A DNA stretch of 64,000 nucleotides, taken from assembly GCA_015057715.1 (NCBI GenBank), contig SVDS01000008.1:1-64000 (forward strand), given 5' to 3'. This document shows positions 1 to 9,528 of the stretch, one piece after another; within the stretch, counting starts at the first letter, position 1, and every line of letters begins with the position of its first letter. This DNA is from Paenibacillaceae bacterium. GTDB lineage: Bacteria > Bacillota > Clostridia > Lachnospirales > Lachnospiraceae. The translations under genes were made by a program, and so were the position numbers. The notes below the pieces were generated by a model, which was given only the letters and a program-made list of their open reading frames with translations, was not told where the DNA came from and did not search any database.

Positions 1-193
1 ATATGATGATAATATAATTGTATTCTAAAACATAAATCAAGTGCTGAAATCCCAGAATACTATAATCGATTATAATTTAAAATTCATAAGTCATTTGTTA
101 CACTCAGATGGCTTTCTTTTCTGCACTTTATTTTATGATTTGGAATGTTTATAACAAGAATAATTACAAAAGATAAATTTTGGAGGTAAATGT

Positions 194-1555
194 ATGAGTA
201 AGAGAGCATTGCTAAGATTGGTAACGTGTATTTGTGTGTCAGTTAGTCTGTTATTTTCAGGGCAGATATCTGCTTTCGGCAATGAAATAGATATCAGTAA
301 GAGGCCTTATCACGAGTACACTTTTGATAATGATCTACCTTATAAAGTTTTAGATTCACCATTTTTTAAAGAAATTGCATTAGATGGCCATGAGGATGAT
401 AGTACATGCGCTCGTATAGCTGGTTATAATGGAATTGGCAAAGCTAAACATTTTGATGGGAAAACTTATATGAACTTTAATCCTAGTGTTTTACCGGTTG
501 GAGCGCAATCTATTAGATTTCAAATTAGAAAAGATGCTTCTACTGTTACAGAGAAATCAGAACCAATTATTTCATCCTATTCAAACACTGATTCACAGTA
601 TAAGTACAATTTCGTTTTTCATATGGGGATTGGAAAATATGCAATGAATGCGAAGGGGGCTTTAGACAACCCGATACCAGGTCACTTATGGATATCAAAA
701 AAAGATGATTCGACTGTAAATTATGAAATCCAAAGCCCTGAAAGCATATGTGATGGAAAATGGCACGATATATTATTTACATGGGATGGTACGACTAATA
801 CCAACGCGGTAAAGTTATATGTTGATGATATGACAACTCCAGTTGCAGAAACAACAGCTAACTCAACAGACAAGCGGGATAATAGTAAAGGCAATTTAAA
901 TTTGGGATTTACTCTATATTCTATAAATCGTGATTATTATAAATACACTACCAATTATTTAACTGGAGATATAGATAACCTTCAATTTTTTTATACGGCC
1001 ATAAAACCAAATGCTACAGATCCTGGGGATCCAACAACTCCGGATTTACTGAATTTAAGGGCTATAGCAGGAAACTCCAGGGTAGACTTGTCTTGGAATG
1101 CATTAACGGATGCAGCAAGCTATATTATTAAACGATCTACTACCGCAGGTGGCCCATATACAACAATAGCATCTGACGTTACCGGAATTACCTATACAGA
1201 CACAGATGTTACAAATGGAACTAGTTATTATTATATAGTAACGGAAGTTGTTAATGGCAAAGAAAACAAAAATTCGAATGAAGCATCGGCAACTCCGCAA
1301 GATAATATTGATCCCAATCAGCCAACAGGTAATAAGGCGCTTCTTGTAGTCATGATGGTGACGGGTGAAAAAAGAGAATATGTAATGTCCGCAGATAAAA
1401 TTAAAGATTTCATTGCATGGTATAATAGTAAAGCAGCTTCCAGCCCAACCTATATGATTGAAAAGGATTATAATAAAGCTTCATTCACAGCTCGAAAAGA
1501 TTATATTACTTACGATCAAATTTCAAGTTTTGAGGTGAACGAATATAACAATTAA
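194..1555 (+). CDS. Secreted LamG/concanavalin-like + fibronectin type III domain protein
   Basis: N-terminal signal peptide; 'GKWHDILFTWDGT..AVKLYVDD' LamG-like strand pattern; 'LRAIAGNSRVDLSWNALTDAASYIIKRSTTAGGPYTTIASDVTGITYTDTDVTNGTSYYYIVTEV' is a typical FN3. Confidence 0.75.
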   Translation: MSKRALLRLVTCICVSVSLLFSGQISAFGNEIDISKRPYHEYTFDNDLPYKVLDSPFFKEIALDGHEDDSTCARIAGYNGIGKAKHFDGKTYMNFNPSVLPVGAQSIRFQIRKDASTVTEKSEPIISSYSNTDSQYKYNFVFHMGIGKYAMNAKGALDNPIPGHLWISKKDDSTVNYEIQSPESICDGKWHDILFTWDGTTNTNAVKLYVDDMTTPVAETTANSTDKRDNSKGNLNLGFTLYSINRDYYKYTTNYLTGDIDNLQFFYTAIKPNATDPGDPTTPDLLNLRAIAGNSRVDLSWNALTDAASYIIKRSTTAGGPYTTIASDVTGITYTDTDVTNGTSYYYIVTEVVNGKENKNSNEASATPQDNIDPNQPTGNKALLVVMMVTGEKREYVMSADKIKDFIAWYNSKAASSPTYMIEKDYNKASFTARKDYITYDQISSFEVNEYNN

Positions 1556-1597
1556 CAAAATGCAGGCGAGTATCCGGAATTCAGGACCCGCCTTACA

Positions 1598-1783
1598 TTA
1601 TCGTTTTTTATAGTACTGCTCGTACCACCGTGGTTGTCTAAAATACTGAGGGATACTTTCAGCGCTAGGCATTCTGTAAAATCCGCAACAGCTATTATCT
1701 GAATTACATTCCTGCTCCACTGGATCAAAGTAGGGACATTTATTTAAAACTGGTTCAAGTTCACATTTCGCTTTCATTTGCAA
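1598..1783 (-). CDS. Small Cys-rich protein of unknown function
   Basis: 61-aa ORF with regular Cys spacing (C..CPYF..C..CC), AGGAGGTG-like RBS upstream on the minus strand. Confidence 0.5.
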   Translation of the reverse strand: MQMKAKCELEPVLNKCPYFDPVEQECNSDNSCCGFYRMPSAESIPQYFRQPRWYEQYYKKR

Positions 1784-1920
1784 TCACCTCCTTGAGACAA
1801 TTATAAGAACATTTGTTCGAATGGTCAAGAGAGATAAAATGGAAAATCAAAAGTGAATATTTATTACATACAAACAATAGGCAGATCCTTTTAACGGGTC
1901 TGCCTAAATAACTATATCAA

Positions 1921-2406
1921 TTAATATATTACACCCGGCTTAAGTATATTATTGGGCTGTCTCGTAACAACATCCCTATCTGCAAGATTTTTGAGTTCTT
2001 TTACATAATCGGGGGAAGCCCAATATATATCGTTGAAATAAACAACTCTACCATCAGCGATCTCCTGCAGTAATGATGCCGTTTTGTCTGTACACTCAAC
2101 CCAACCAACGCCGGGAGCTCCAACCAAGAGTCCGCTTGTTTGACTTGTAGGATTGGAACATGTCCCATCTTCAAGGAAATTATACCATCCGTCAGAAAAT
2201 TGGTAATCTCCGATTTTCATATATCCTGACTCATCAAAATAATACCAAGGTCCACCTATCTGTTTCATCACATTTTTTGCGAAGCTTCCGTCATCATTCT
2301 GGTACCACCAGCCGACGCTATCCTGTTTCCACTGCCCCGCAAAGGCTGTTATACTCATAGCTGCAGTTAATATAACAGTTGTAATCAGTAATTTTATTTT
2401 ATTCAT
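1921..2406 (-). CDS. Secreted protein with cell-wall/choline-binding-type repeats
   Basis: Signal peptide MNKIKLLITTVILTAAMSITAFA then 'GQWKQDSVGWWYQNDDGSFAKNVMKQIGGPWYYFDESGYMKIG'. Start moved from the ORF-track start to ATG at 2406, which has an RBS. Confidence 0.75.
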   Translation of the reverse strand: MNKIKLLITTVILTAAMSITAFAGQWKQDSVGWWYQNDDGSFAKNVMKQIGGPWYYFDESGYMKIGDYQFSDGWYNFLEDGTCSNPTSQTSGLLVGAPGVGWVECTDKTASLLQEIADGRVVYFNDIYWASPDYVKELKNLADRDVVTRQPNNILKPGVIY

Positions 2407-2580
2407 CTCATGCCTCCTTGTGTAAAGATGCCATAAATACACTGATTTTATTATAACTACTGCCACTCCACTACGCAACAGAAACATGGAAAATGTTTAC
2501 AGAAAAGTCGAGTATCCGATATTTCGTACACCGCCTCACGTTGTCAATGAGTACGATTTGACAAAACAGAAGAACCGGTA

Positions 2581-2817
2581 TGCAATAGCTGGTATCTGGA
2601 TATAGATGGAAAATGGTACTGGTTTAATGCTGCCGGGATCATGGTCACTAATACCTGGTATCAGTATAACAGCGCATGGTACTATTTGGGACCGGACGGG
2701 GTTATGTGTAAGTCTCAGCTGGTTGAGAATTCCGGAAAGATCTATGCCGTGGATACTGAAGGCAAGATGATCACGGGCGAGATATTGGTTTCGATGTTGA
2801 GTGATGGGGCGTTATAG
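2581..2817 (+). pseudogene. Remnant of a cell-wall-binding repeat protein
   Basis: Open frame without start: CNSWYLDIDGKWYWFNAAGIMVTNTWYQYNSAWYYLGPDGVMCKSQLVENSGKIYAVDTEGKMITGEILVSMLSDGAL*. Confidence 0.7.
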
Positions 2818-3074
2818 TATAAGGGATTGGCAATAAATTGACGGGGAGCGGTATTACTTTGAACCCAGAGCCGGGCATGATCTGAAACAAAGAAAGCAGT
2901 AAGATTGTTTAGTTGACTATGATTAACATGGGGTTTATTTGCTTTCGATTTTTTGTAAATGGCTTGATATTTGCAGACTTTTGAAGTAATCTTATTATAA
3001 AGATAAAATTAAAAAATGTTATTGCGAAGAACAAACTACATCCACAATTTTGTTAAAAGATCGGAGAAACAACT

Positions 3075-3680
3075 ATGACAATTAGATGGGATATGAGAGG
3101 GAAAACGCCGCAACAACAGGCAATTGTAGCTGCAAAAGATAAAAATTCAACAATAATGAGAAAGAACTCTAACTATACTACAGTCTCATCGGTTTTAATA
3201 CACCCTATTTCTATTTTTATGAAATTAGGCTGGGATAGCAAAGGGAATTTTGACGGATTTCAAACATTGGAAGAGTATATGAGATGCGTTGAAGATCAAG
3301 GTTCTACTTGGTTTTCCACAAATGTTTTAGCTTCTGGAATGTCAAAAAAACAACTGGAAAAATTTAAAAAAGCTATAGGTAATAAAGAACGGATATACAT
3401 ATACTTTGTAATAGGAAAATCGGGTGGTGGTATAAATGAAATTGAATTTAGAGCAGAAGTTATAGATATGGCTTCTGCAAAAGGTGGAATTAAAACACCG
3501 AGTGAAATAGAGACTCCAAAACTGTGGATAAATGATATCTGTACAATATGGATTAAATTAATCAGATTAAGGAGATACAATGCTAAGAAAGCGGATGATT
3601 TTAAATTTGTTAGTAATGGTAGACCGCTTTCAGGTTCATTAAAATCCAATTGTTGTTTTGGATACATAACTAATGATTAA
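3075..3680 (+). CDS. Hypothetical protein, possibly EVE/PUA-like
   Basis: 201-aa ORF; 'IYIYFVIGKSGGGINEIEFRAEVIDM' is weakly EVE/PUA-like. Confidence 0.4.
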   Translation: MTIRWDMRGKTPQQQAIVAAKDKNSTIMRKNSNYTTVSSVLIHPISIFMKLGWDSKGNFDGFQTLEEYMRCVEDQGSTWFSTNVLASGMSKKQLEKFKKAIGNKERIYIYFVIGKSGGGINEIEFRAEVIDMASAKGGIKTPSEIETPKLWINDICTIWIKLIRLRRYNAKKADDFKFVSNGRPLSGSLKSNCCFGYITND

Positions 3681-3807
3681 AGTTCTTGTTGTCTCGGTTT
3701 TATAGCATCTTAACTTTGTGATTTTCGTGTATAATATAATATATAAATAAGCAAATAACTCTAATTTACAAAGGGGAAAGGATAATTTCTATAATTATCC
3801 ATTAAAT

Positions 3808-4446
3808 ATGAGTGATAAAGAAAAAATAATTGATGAAATAAATTTAAGAGGAATTGAGTATTTTGTGCACTTTACTGATGTTAATAATTTACCTAATATA
3901 TTAAATATGGGTTTATTAACAAGATCCACGTTAGATTCGTCAAAATTGAAATACTCTTATAATGATGAAGTAAGAATAGATAATGTAACAAAATCTTTAT
4001 CATTATCTATTTCCTTTCCAAATTATAAAATGTTTTATCCAATAACTAAAAAATATCCAGAACGAGATTACTGCGTTTTGTTTTTAAATGCTTTAACAGT
4101 GATACAATATGATTGTGCATTTAATTATACAAACGCTGCCAGTAATAATTGTCGTTTTATCCCTATTGAAAACAGGAAAACTTATTCCTCATTTATAAAT
4201 ATGTTTCAGGATAATATAAATGGGCATAATAGGTCAGAGTTAGGACTTATGAATTATGAGCCAACGGATCCGCAAGCTGAAATACTTGTTTTAGAAGATA
4301 TACCTACTAGTTGTATTGAATTTGCTTTTTTCAAATCATCGTATAAATATCAATTATATAAAAAAATTTTTATTAACAGTAGTATAAAATGTTGGTTTAA
4401 TGAAGGATATTTTTATGCACGACATGATTTTCAAGGTTGGAGGTAA
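3808..4446 (+). CDS. darT: DarT-family (DUF4433) DNA ADP-ribosyltransferase toxin
   Basis: 'GIEYFVHFTDVNNLPNILNMGLLTR', 'NVTKSLSLSISFPNYKMFYPITKK' and 'PTDPQAEILVLEDIP' match the DarT layout of HFT, SISFPN and catalytic-Glu segment. Confidence 0.8.
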   Translation: MSDKEKIIDEINLRGIEYFVHFTDVNNLPNILNMGLLTRSTLDSSKLKYSYNDEVRIDNVTKSLSLSISFPNYKMFYPITKKYPERDYCVLFLNALTVIQYDCAFNYTNAASNNCRFIPIENRKTYSSFINMFQDNINGHNRSELGLMNYEPTDPQAEILVLEDIPTSCIEFAFFKSSYKYQLYKKIFINSSIKCWFNEGYFYARHDFQGWR

Positions 4447-4448
4447 AT

Positions 4449-5135
4449 ATGGCAATTAGACCAGTTTATATTTCAGAACTATTGTCACCGTATGTTAATG
4501 AGTGTGAAGTTGATTTTGATTATTTTCCTGGTTTTTCAGTAGCACAAAAACAGCGATCTTTTCGTAGTTTGCATGAAAGATTTTCAGAGAAATATCCTCA
4601 ATATAAAGTACTTGAAATTTCAAGTAAGAGCAATATTGAATTAGGAGTTTTGTTAAGCGCTTTTAATTTGATGATAACTACTAAAAATCGTTCTTTTTCA
4701 GTTGAAAATGCATTCCAAAGTAGCAAGGTATTTGAACGAGGTGGTCCATATATTGATCTCCTTGATAAAACGTCCAAAACAGCTAAGAGAGATGAGCGGT
4801 TGAAAAATAGTGGTAGATTAATAGCTTTTAAATATTTCAATAATCAATATCCTTTAGAGCCAAAAGATTATTTTTATAATTGGTTATATATTAATGCTTT
4901 AAAATTAAACACGGAGTTAGCAAAAGAAATTGTTGAATATGAAGCATTTACAGATATCGAATTTAATCCTCAAAGATCTATTAATTGTCAAGCTAGATCT
5001 GCTGCTATATTTGTAGGGCTTTCAAAAACTAATATGCTTGATAAGGCATTAAGATCACAAAGAGATTTTTTGAGTATTGTATATAGAGAGCGGATTGATG
5101 ATAAAGACTATGAACAATTGAAATTTGATTTATAA
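4449..5135 (+). CDS. NADAR-like DarT-associated antitoxin (probable)
   Basis: Directly downstream of darT with an overlapping translation signal; 'NRSFSVENAFQSSKVFERGGPYIDLL' and the 'GRLIAFKYFNNQYPLEPKDYFYNWLYINAL' region are consistent with a DarT-associated NADAR protein. Confidence 0.65.
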   Translation: MAIRPVYISELLSPYVNECEVDFDYFPGFSVAQKQRSFRSLHERFSEKYPQYKVLEISSKSNIELGVLLSAFNLMITTKNRSFSVENAFQSSKVFERGGPYIDLLDKTSKTAKRDERLKNSGRLIAFKYFNNQYPLEPKDYFYNWLYINALKLNTELAKEIVEYEAFTDIEFNPQRSINCQARSAAIFVGLSKTNMLDKALRSQRDFLSIVYRERIDDKDYEQLKFDL

Positions 5136-5290
5136 ATTTATATTTATTTCGTGTTGTATTTCGTGTTGCATAACCTTATAAATACTTATTTTTTATGGTA
5201 AATATTTGTCTGTCAAAATAAATACTAATGCCGAGAAACTCGATTTTACAAGGAATCCCGGCATATACTAATGTTTTGTTAATTCATTTT

Positions 5291-5318
5291 CACGGGTTCG
5301 AATCCCACTATCTCCACT
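5291..5318 (+). other. tRNA/tmRNA 3'-end-like fragment (candidate att site)
   Basis: 'cacgggttcgaatcccactatctccact' has a T-loop GTTCGAATC and an acceptor-like ATCTCCAC end, but no complete tRNA/tmRNA upstream. Confidence 0.55.
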
Positions 5319-5326
5319 TAAACGGT

Positions 5327-5440
5327 AAGCCGCAGGCGTGATTGCTTGTGGCTTAAATTATAACTTATAGGGACGGGACACTTGATAAATCAAGGGTAAA
5401 AAAGGTACATTTTTAGTTTGAAAATGTACCTTTTTTTTGC
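5327..5440. repeat. Dispersed intergenic repeat, copy 1, with terminator-like hairpin
   Basis: AAGCCGCAGGCGTGATTGCTTGTGGCTT hairpin + AAATTATAACTTATAGGGACGGGACACTT + AAAGGTACATTTTT..GAAAATGTACCTTTTTTTT. Partial copies at 27490, 35979 and 63731. Confidence 0.7.
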
Positions 5441-5540
5441 CCTAATTGTAGATGACATGGGGGCATTTTTGAGTTTATTTGAAAATGGTAATTTATTCCT
5501 CAATTGTAAAATGATTTTCCCTTTTGAACGGGAAAGATAG

Positions 5541-7060
5541 GTACAAATATTTTAAAATAGCATAGAGTAATTCGTGTTACAAAAAGGCAGGGCGCAGTCC
5601 CTGCCTTTCATGATATATTAAACTTAGCCGGTGGAGAAAGGGGACACTATGGCAAAGTTTTTATCTTATGAGGACCGTTTGGAGATTGAAAGTGGACTGA
5701 AGGAGGATCTGACTTTTACAGAGATAGGCAGAAAGTTGGGGAGGGACAGAACTACTATTACAAAAGAAGTTCGTAACTATGCAGTTGAGCAATGTACAGG
5801 ATATTCTGCCTATCCCCATAATGTATGTAAGTATCGAAAAGGCTGCAAGAGAAAAAAAGTATGTGGACCAAATGAATGTAAGCATCCAATGGTAACCGTA
5901 TGCAAACAGTGTGAGAGTCTTTGTAACAGGTTTTGTGAACAGTTTGAAGAAGAAGTTTGTACCAGCAGATTTAAAGCACCCTATGTATGTAATGGCTGCA
6001 GTGAAGTGAAAAAGTGTACACTGACGAAGATAATCTACGATGCATTGTAAGCCCATCGCCAGGCGTCTGAAAAGATTGCACAATCAAGAAGTGGGATTCT
6101 TTCTACAGAAGGAGAAATTGCCAGACTCAATGATATCCTGGTTCCGCTGATTAAGCAAGGACAATCCATACATCAGATTTATTTAAATAATAAGGACGAA
6201 CTAATGTGCAGCGAGAAGACTTTATACAATTACATAGATGGAAGTCTGTTTGATGTGAGGAATATTGATCTGCCGCGGAAAGTAAAGTATCGTCCGCGTT
6301 ATAAAAAATCAGAACTGAAGGTAGACAGAGGCTGTCGTGTGGGAAGAAACTATCATGATTACGAGGTGTATCTAGAGAAGCATCCTGATACAGCAGTGAC
6401 CCAGATGGATTCTGTGATAGGAAGCAAAGGTGGAAAAGTTCTGTTAACGATATTTTTTGTAGAAACGTCCTTGATGCTAGCATTTTTAAGAATGCCAATA
6501 CCTCTAAGTCAGTAATTGATGTTTATGAAGAACTATATCATAAGCTGGGGGAACAAGATTTCCGAAAGTTGTTTCCAATCATTTTAACAGATAACGGAAG
6601 TGAGTTTTCTAATCCGAAGAGTATCGAGTATGGTGCAGATGGAACAGGATTTCGTAGAACCAGAATCTATTACTGCAATCCAAGTGCACCCTATCAGAAA
6701 GCGGAAATAGAGGTAGGCCATGAATTCATAAGAAGGGTATTACCAAAGGGAAAAAGCTTTGATGAACTGATGCAGGAGGATATGGATTTGATGATGGATC
6801 ATATCAATTCCTATAGAAGAAAAAAACTGAATGGAAAAAGTCCGTACGAAGCATTCTGTTTTTATTATGGAAAAGACCTGGCAGATAAAATGGGATGCCA
6901 CGAGGTTGGAGCCAACAGTTCAATTTCAAAATGTGAAACTCGTTTACAAAACGGGAAGCTCGGAATGCAATTGACCCAAAACTGCAGTAAAGTTGATATT
7001 ATAATACCAAAAATTACATGTAGCCGGTTAAATGTTACATGAAGCACAAATTTGACGATT
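5541..7060 (+). mobile_element. IS30-family-like insertion sequence, degenerate
   Basis: Left flank shared with 42562-42686 and internal transposase remnants. Confidence 0.65.
5631..7042 (+). pseudogene. IS30-family transposase, interrupted
   Basis: N-terminal HTH 'LTFTEIGRKLGRDRTTITKEVR' and C-terminal 'FPIILTDNGSEFSNP..YYCNPSAPYQKAEIEVGHEFIRRVLPKGKSFDELMQEDMDLMMDHINSYRRKKLNGKSPYEAF'. In-frame TAA at 6048-6050 and a frameshift near 6490. Confidence 0.85.
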
Positions 7061-7141
7061 TATGGTATATAATGTAACATTAGAATAGTATTACATATTG
7101 ATTAATAAAAAAGTCCAAACAGATGCGAGAGGTGCTATTTT

Positions 7142-8728
7142 ATGAATGCAGTAACATCAGGGAATCTAATAATCAGCAGCGATCTGAACATCAGTGAAAT
7201 TCAGGAATTTGAAATGAAAATAGAGAAAAACTGCCATACCGCTGTCAGGATCGCAGGATCTGTACCGGATGAAACAGGAGAGTCTCCGGTTTTTCAGAAA
7301 CTGGAGGGAAGCAGTATAACGGTCTCAGCTACAGATGAAAGGGGTAATAAAGCCAATCCGCCTATCTTTTGCGGTTTCATAAGAAATGTTGAGGTATGGC
7401 AGGAAGGAAGTGGGTATAAAGCGAGGATTGATGCAATATCGCCTACAGAATTGCTGGACTTAGAAGAGAAAAGCAGATCATTTCAAAAGATTGATATGAC
7501 TTATAAGGAACTGGTGAGAAGTGTATTATCGGACACAGAAAATGCTTATGTAATCTTTCATATCGAAGACCGGAAGATTGGAAAACCAATCTATCAATAC
7601 AGAGAGACGGACTGGGAGTTTTTAAAACGGATTGCAGGGCAATTAAGTACTTCCCTGCTTCCAGGAGGAGTTTCCCTAAAGCCGGAGCTGTATTTTGGTC
7701 TGCCCCTTGTGGATTCGGCAGAAGAGAAAGGAATCCGGCCTGAGAGAACATGGTTTGATAAGTCTTACTATACATTTGACCGGGATCAGTATCATTTTGC
7801 AAAACATCAGTTTATCTGTTATGAAATAAGCAGCTATGAAGGCTGGAAGCCCGGAGACCATATATCTATCTCCGATGGCCGGGAGATAGTGGTTCTATCA
7901 AAAAAGTGCAGGCTGGAAAACGGTCTGCTGGTTTACCATTATACGGTAGGTCCCCCCCAAGTATTTGGGACGGCTGGATATGACAATCCCAAAATATCTG
8001 GGGTTTCTCTGGCAGGAACGGTGCTGGAAACGAAACAGGAATCTGTGCGGGTTAAGCTGGACATTGACGGAGAGCAGTCTTTCGGGGAAGGGTACTGGTA
8101 TCCGTGGATGCCGGAAACTGGTAATCTGATGTATTGTATGCCGGAATCTGGAGAGCGCATTACGTTAACGTTTGATGACGGAGAAGGCACTGCCAGGGCC
8201 AGCAGGAGTATCCGGAAAAACGGAGCGGGAAATGGAGAAATGGGAGATCCTTCCAAGCGGTATTTTACAACAGCAAAGGATAAACGGTTGTTTCTATTGC
8301 CGGATAGTTTGGGATTTGTGGATTTAAAGCAAAAGGTTCCGTTAAAGGTAGAAATTCATGACAGGACGGGAGCGGACATTGAGAGCAGCCGGGAAGTGAC
8401 AGTTCTGGCTAAAAAAGGAGTATGGCTGAAAGGCAGCCGGGTATCTTTTCAGGCGCCTCAGGAAATTTCGATTGTAAGAAGAAATAGCATGTCTCCAACA
8501 GTTATTAATATGTGCAATGGATTTGATTCCATTGGTAAATTTGGAAAAGTAAAAATGGAAGGAAGCAAAGATGCCGGATTTCCTGTTTTTGAATCTTCAG
8601 ATACCAAAGGATATGATATCGGTGGGGCGGAGAATGCTGTAATGGCTTCCACTCCGAGCTCAGCTGGCTCTACCGGGTTGGAACGGCAGATAACAGGAAC
8701 AAAGGTAGATATGGTGAAGATCAGATAG
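7142..8728 (+). CDS. VgrG/Pvc8-like contractile-injection spike protein (paralogue 1)
   Basis: 'YRETDWEFLKRIAGQLSTSLLP' phage late control gene D/VgrG motif; 'YPWMPETGNLMYCMPESGERITLTFDDGEG' OB-like region. Confidence 0.75.
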   Translation: MNAVTSGNLIISSDLNISEIQEFEMKIEKNCHTAVRIAGSVPDETGESPVFQKLEGSSITVSATDERGNKANPPIFCGFIRNVEVWQEGSGYKARIDAISPTELLDLEEKSRSFQKIDMTYKELVRSVLSDTENAYVIFHIEDRKIGKPIYQYRETDWEFLKRIAGQLSTSLLPGGVSLKPELYFGLPLVDSAEEKGIRPERTWFDKSYYTFDRDQYHFAKHQFICYEISSYEGWKPGDHISISDGREIVVLSKKCRLENGLLVYHYTVGPPQVFGTAGYDNPKISGVSLAGTVLETKQESVRVKLDIDGEQSFGEGYWYPWMPETGNLMYCMPESGERITLTFDDGEGTARASRSIRKNGAGNGEMGDPSKRYFTTAKDKRLFLLPDSLGFVDLKQKVPLKVEIHDRTGADIESSREVTVLAKKGVWLKGSRVSFQAPQEISIVRRNSMSPTVINMCNGFDSIGKFGKVKMEGSKDAGFPVFESSDTKGYDIGGAENAVMASTPSSAGSTGLERQITGTKVDMVKIR

Positions 8729-8754
8729 GAATAGTTCCTAAGGGAGGTAAAAAG

Positions 8755-8967
8755 ATGGGTAAGACCATAAAAATCGGCGGCGTGGGGAAAAGTCCTGCAA
8801 TTGAAAAGGTCAATCGACTGAATGCAATCAGCAGCAGTCTGGATGCAGCGGCCGTACTTGAAAAGAAGGTATTCCAGTCGGAACAGGTTAAGGCGCAGGA
8901 ACGCTTGAACAAAAGAAAGCAGATCATTGAGGATTTTGCCATCAGCTTTCAGGATAAGAATGAGTAA
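8755..8967 (+). CDS. Small hypothetical protein of the VgrG/Rhs operon
   Basis: 70-aa ORF with an RBS (gggaggtaa), within the operon. Confidence 0.6.
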   Translation: MGKTIKIGGVGKSPAIEKVNRLNAISSSLDAAAVLEKKVFQSEQVKAQERLNKRKQIIEDFAISFQDKNE

Positions 8968-8976
8968 GGTGTAGGA

Positions 8977-9498
8977 ATGATGAACAAATTGTATGATCCA
9001 GACACAGAAGGGTGCCTTCAGGAACAGGTCATTATGGAACGGATTACATTGGATGATGCAATGTTATCAGCAGAGATCCCGGCAGAGCTTAAGCAAATGC
9101 CTGAGAGCATGAAAGACATGCTTTACCCATATGAAGATCGCCCGGAAATGATCTTTTCAGATGAGGATGGAAAAAATCAGATGACATTCCAGTTGATTGA
9201 TAAAAACCTGGGACAGGAAGAAACAAGAAAAGCAGCTGAGGCGGTCAGGGAATACATAAGCAGCAGATATCCAAGAAGTGAGCTGTCACCAGTTCATCTG
9301 CATGCAGCTGGACAGTATCCGGCAAGCTGGTTCACTATGGAATTGGATGACGCCGGAGAAATGCAGCAACATGTAAAGGCGGTCCTGTCAGTCCGTAGCC
9401 AAATGTTTCTTGCTACAGCAACTTACCCGGAGCAGGACCGCATGAAATGGGAAGTGCTGTTGAAACACTTCTTTAATACACTGCGTGAAACAACTTAG
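8977..9498 (+). CDS. DcrB/DUF1795-like protein (possible)
   Basis: Single-domain 173-aa protein in an Rhs operon; 'PAELKQMPESMKDMLYPYEDRPEMIFSDEDGKNQMTFQL..' resembles DcrB-like folds. Confidence 0.45.
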   Translation: MMNKLYDPDTEGCLQEQVIMERITLDDAMLSAEIPAELKQMPESMKDMLYPYEDRPEMIFSDEDGKNQMTFQLIDKNLGQEETRKAAEAVREYISSRYPRSELSPVHLHAAGQYPASWFTMELDDAGEMQQHVKAVLSVRSQMFLATATYPEQDRMKWEVLLKHFFNTLRETT

Positions 9499-9528
9499 TA
9501 TATCAGGTGATGTCGGGAGGAAAACCAG

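Noticed and set aside
1103-1300. Minus-strand 65-aa Cys-rich ORF
   Set aside because: Antisense to the FN3 coding region; composition is an artefact of the complementary strand.
5291-5318. Complete tRNA gene
   Set aside because: Only the T-loop/acceptor 3' portion is visible; no D-arm or anticodon arm upstream, so only an att-like fragment is reported.
7443-7802. Minus-strand ORFs across the VgrG/Rhs operon (e.g. 7443-7802, 10571-10934, 11012-11460)
   Set aside because: Antisense to well-supported coding genes, no RBS or recognisable domains.
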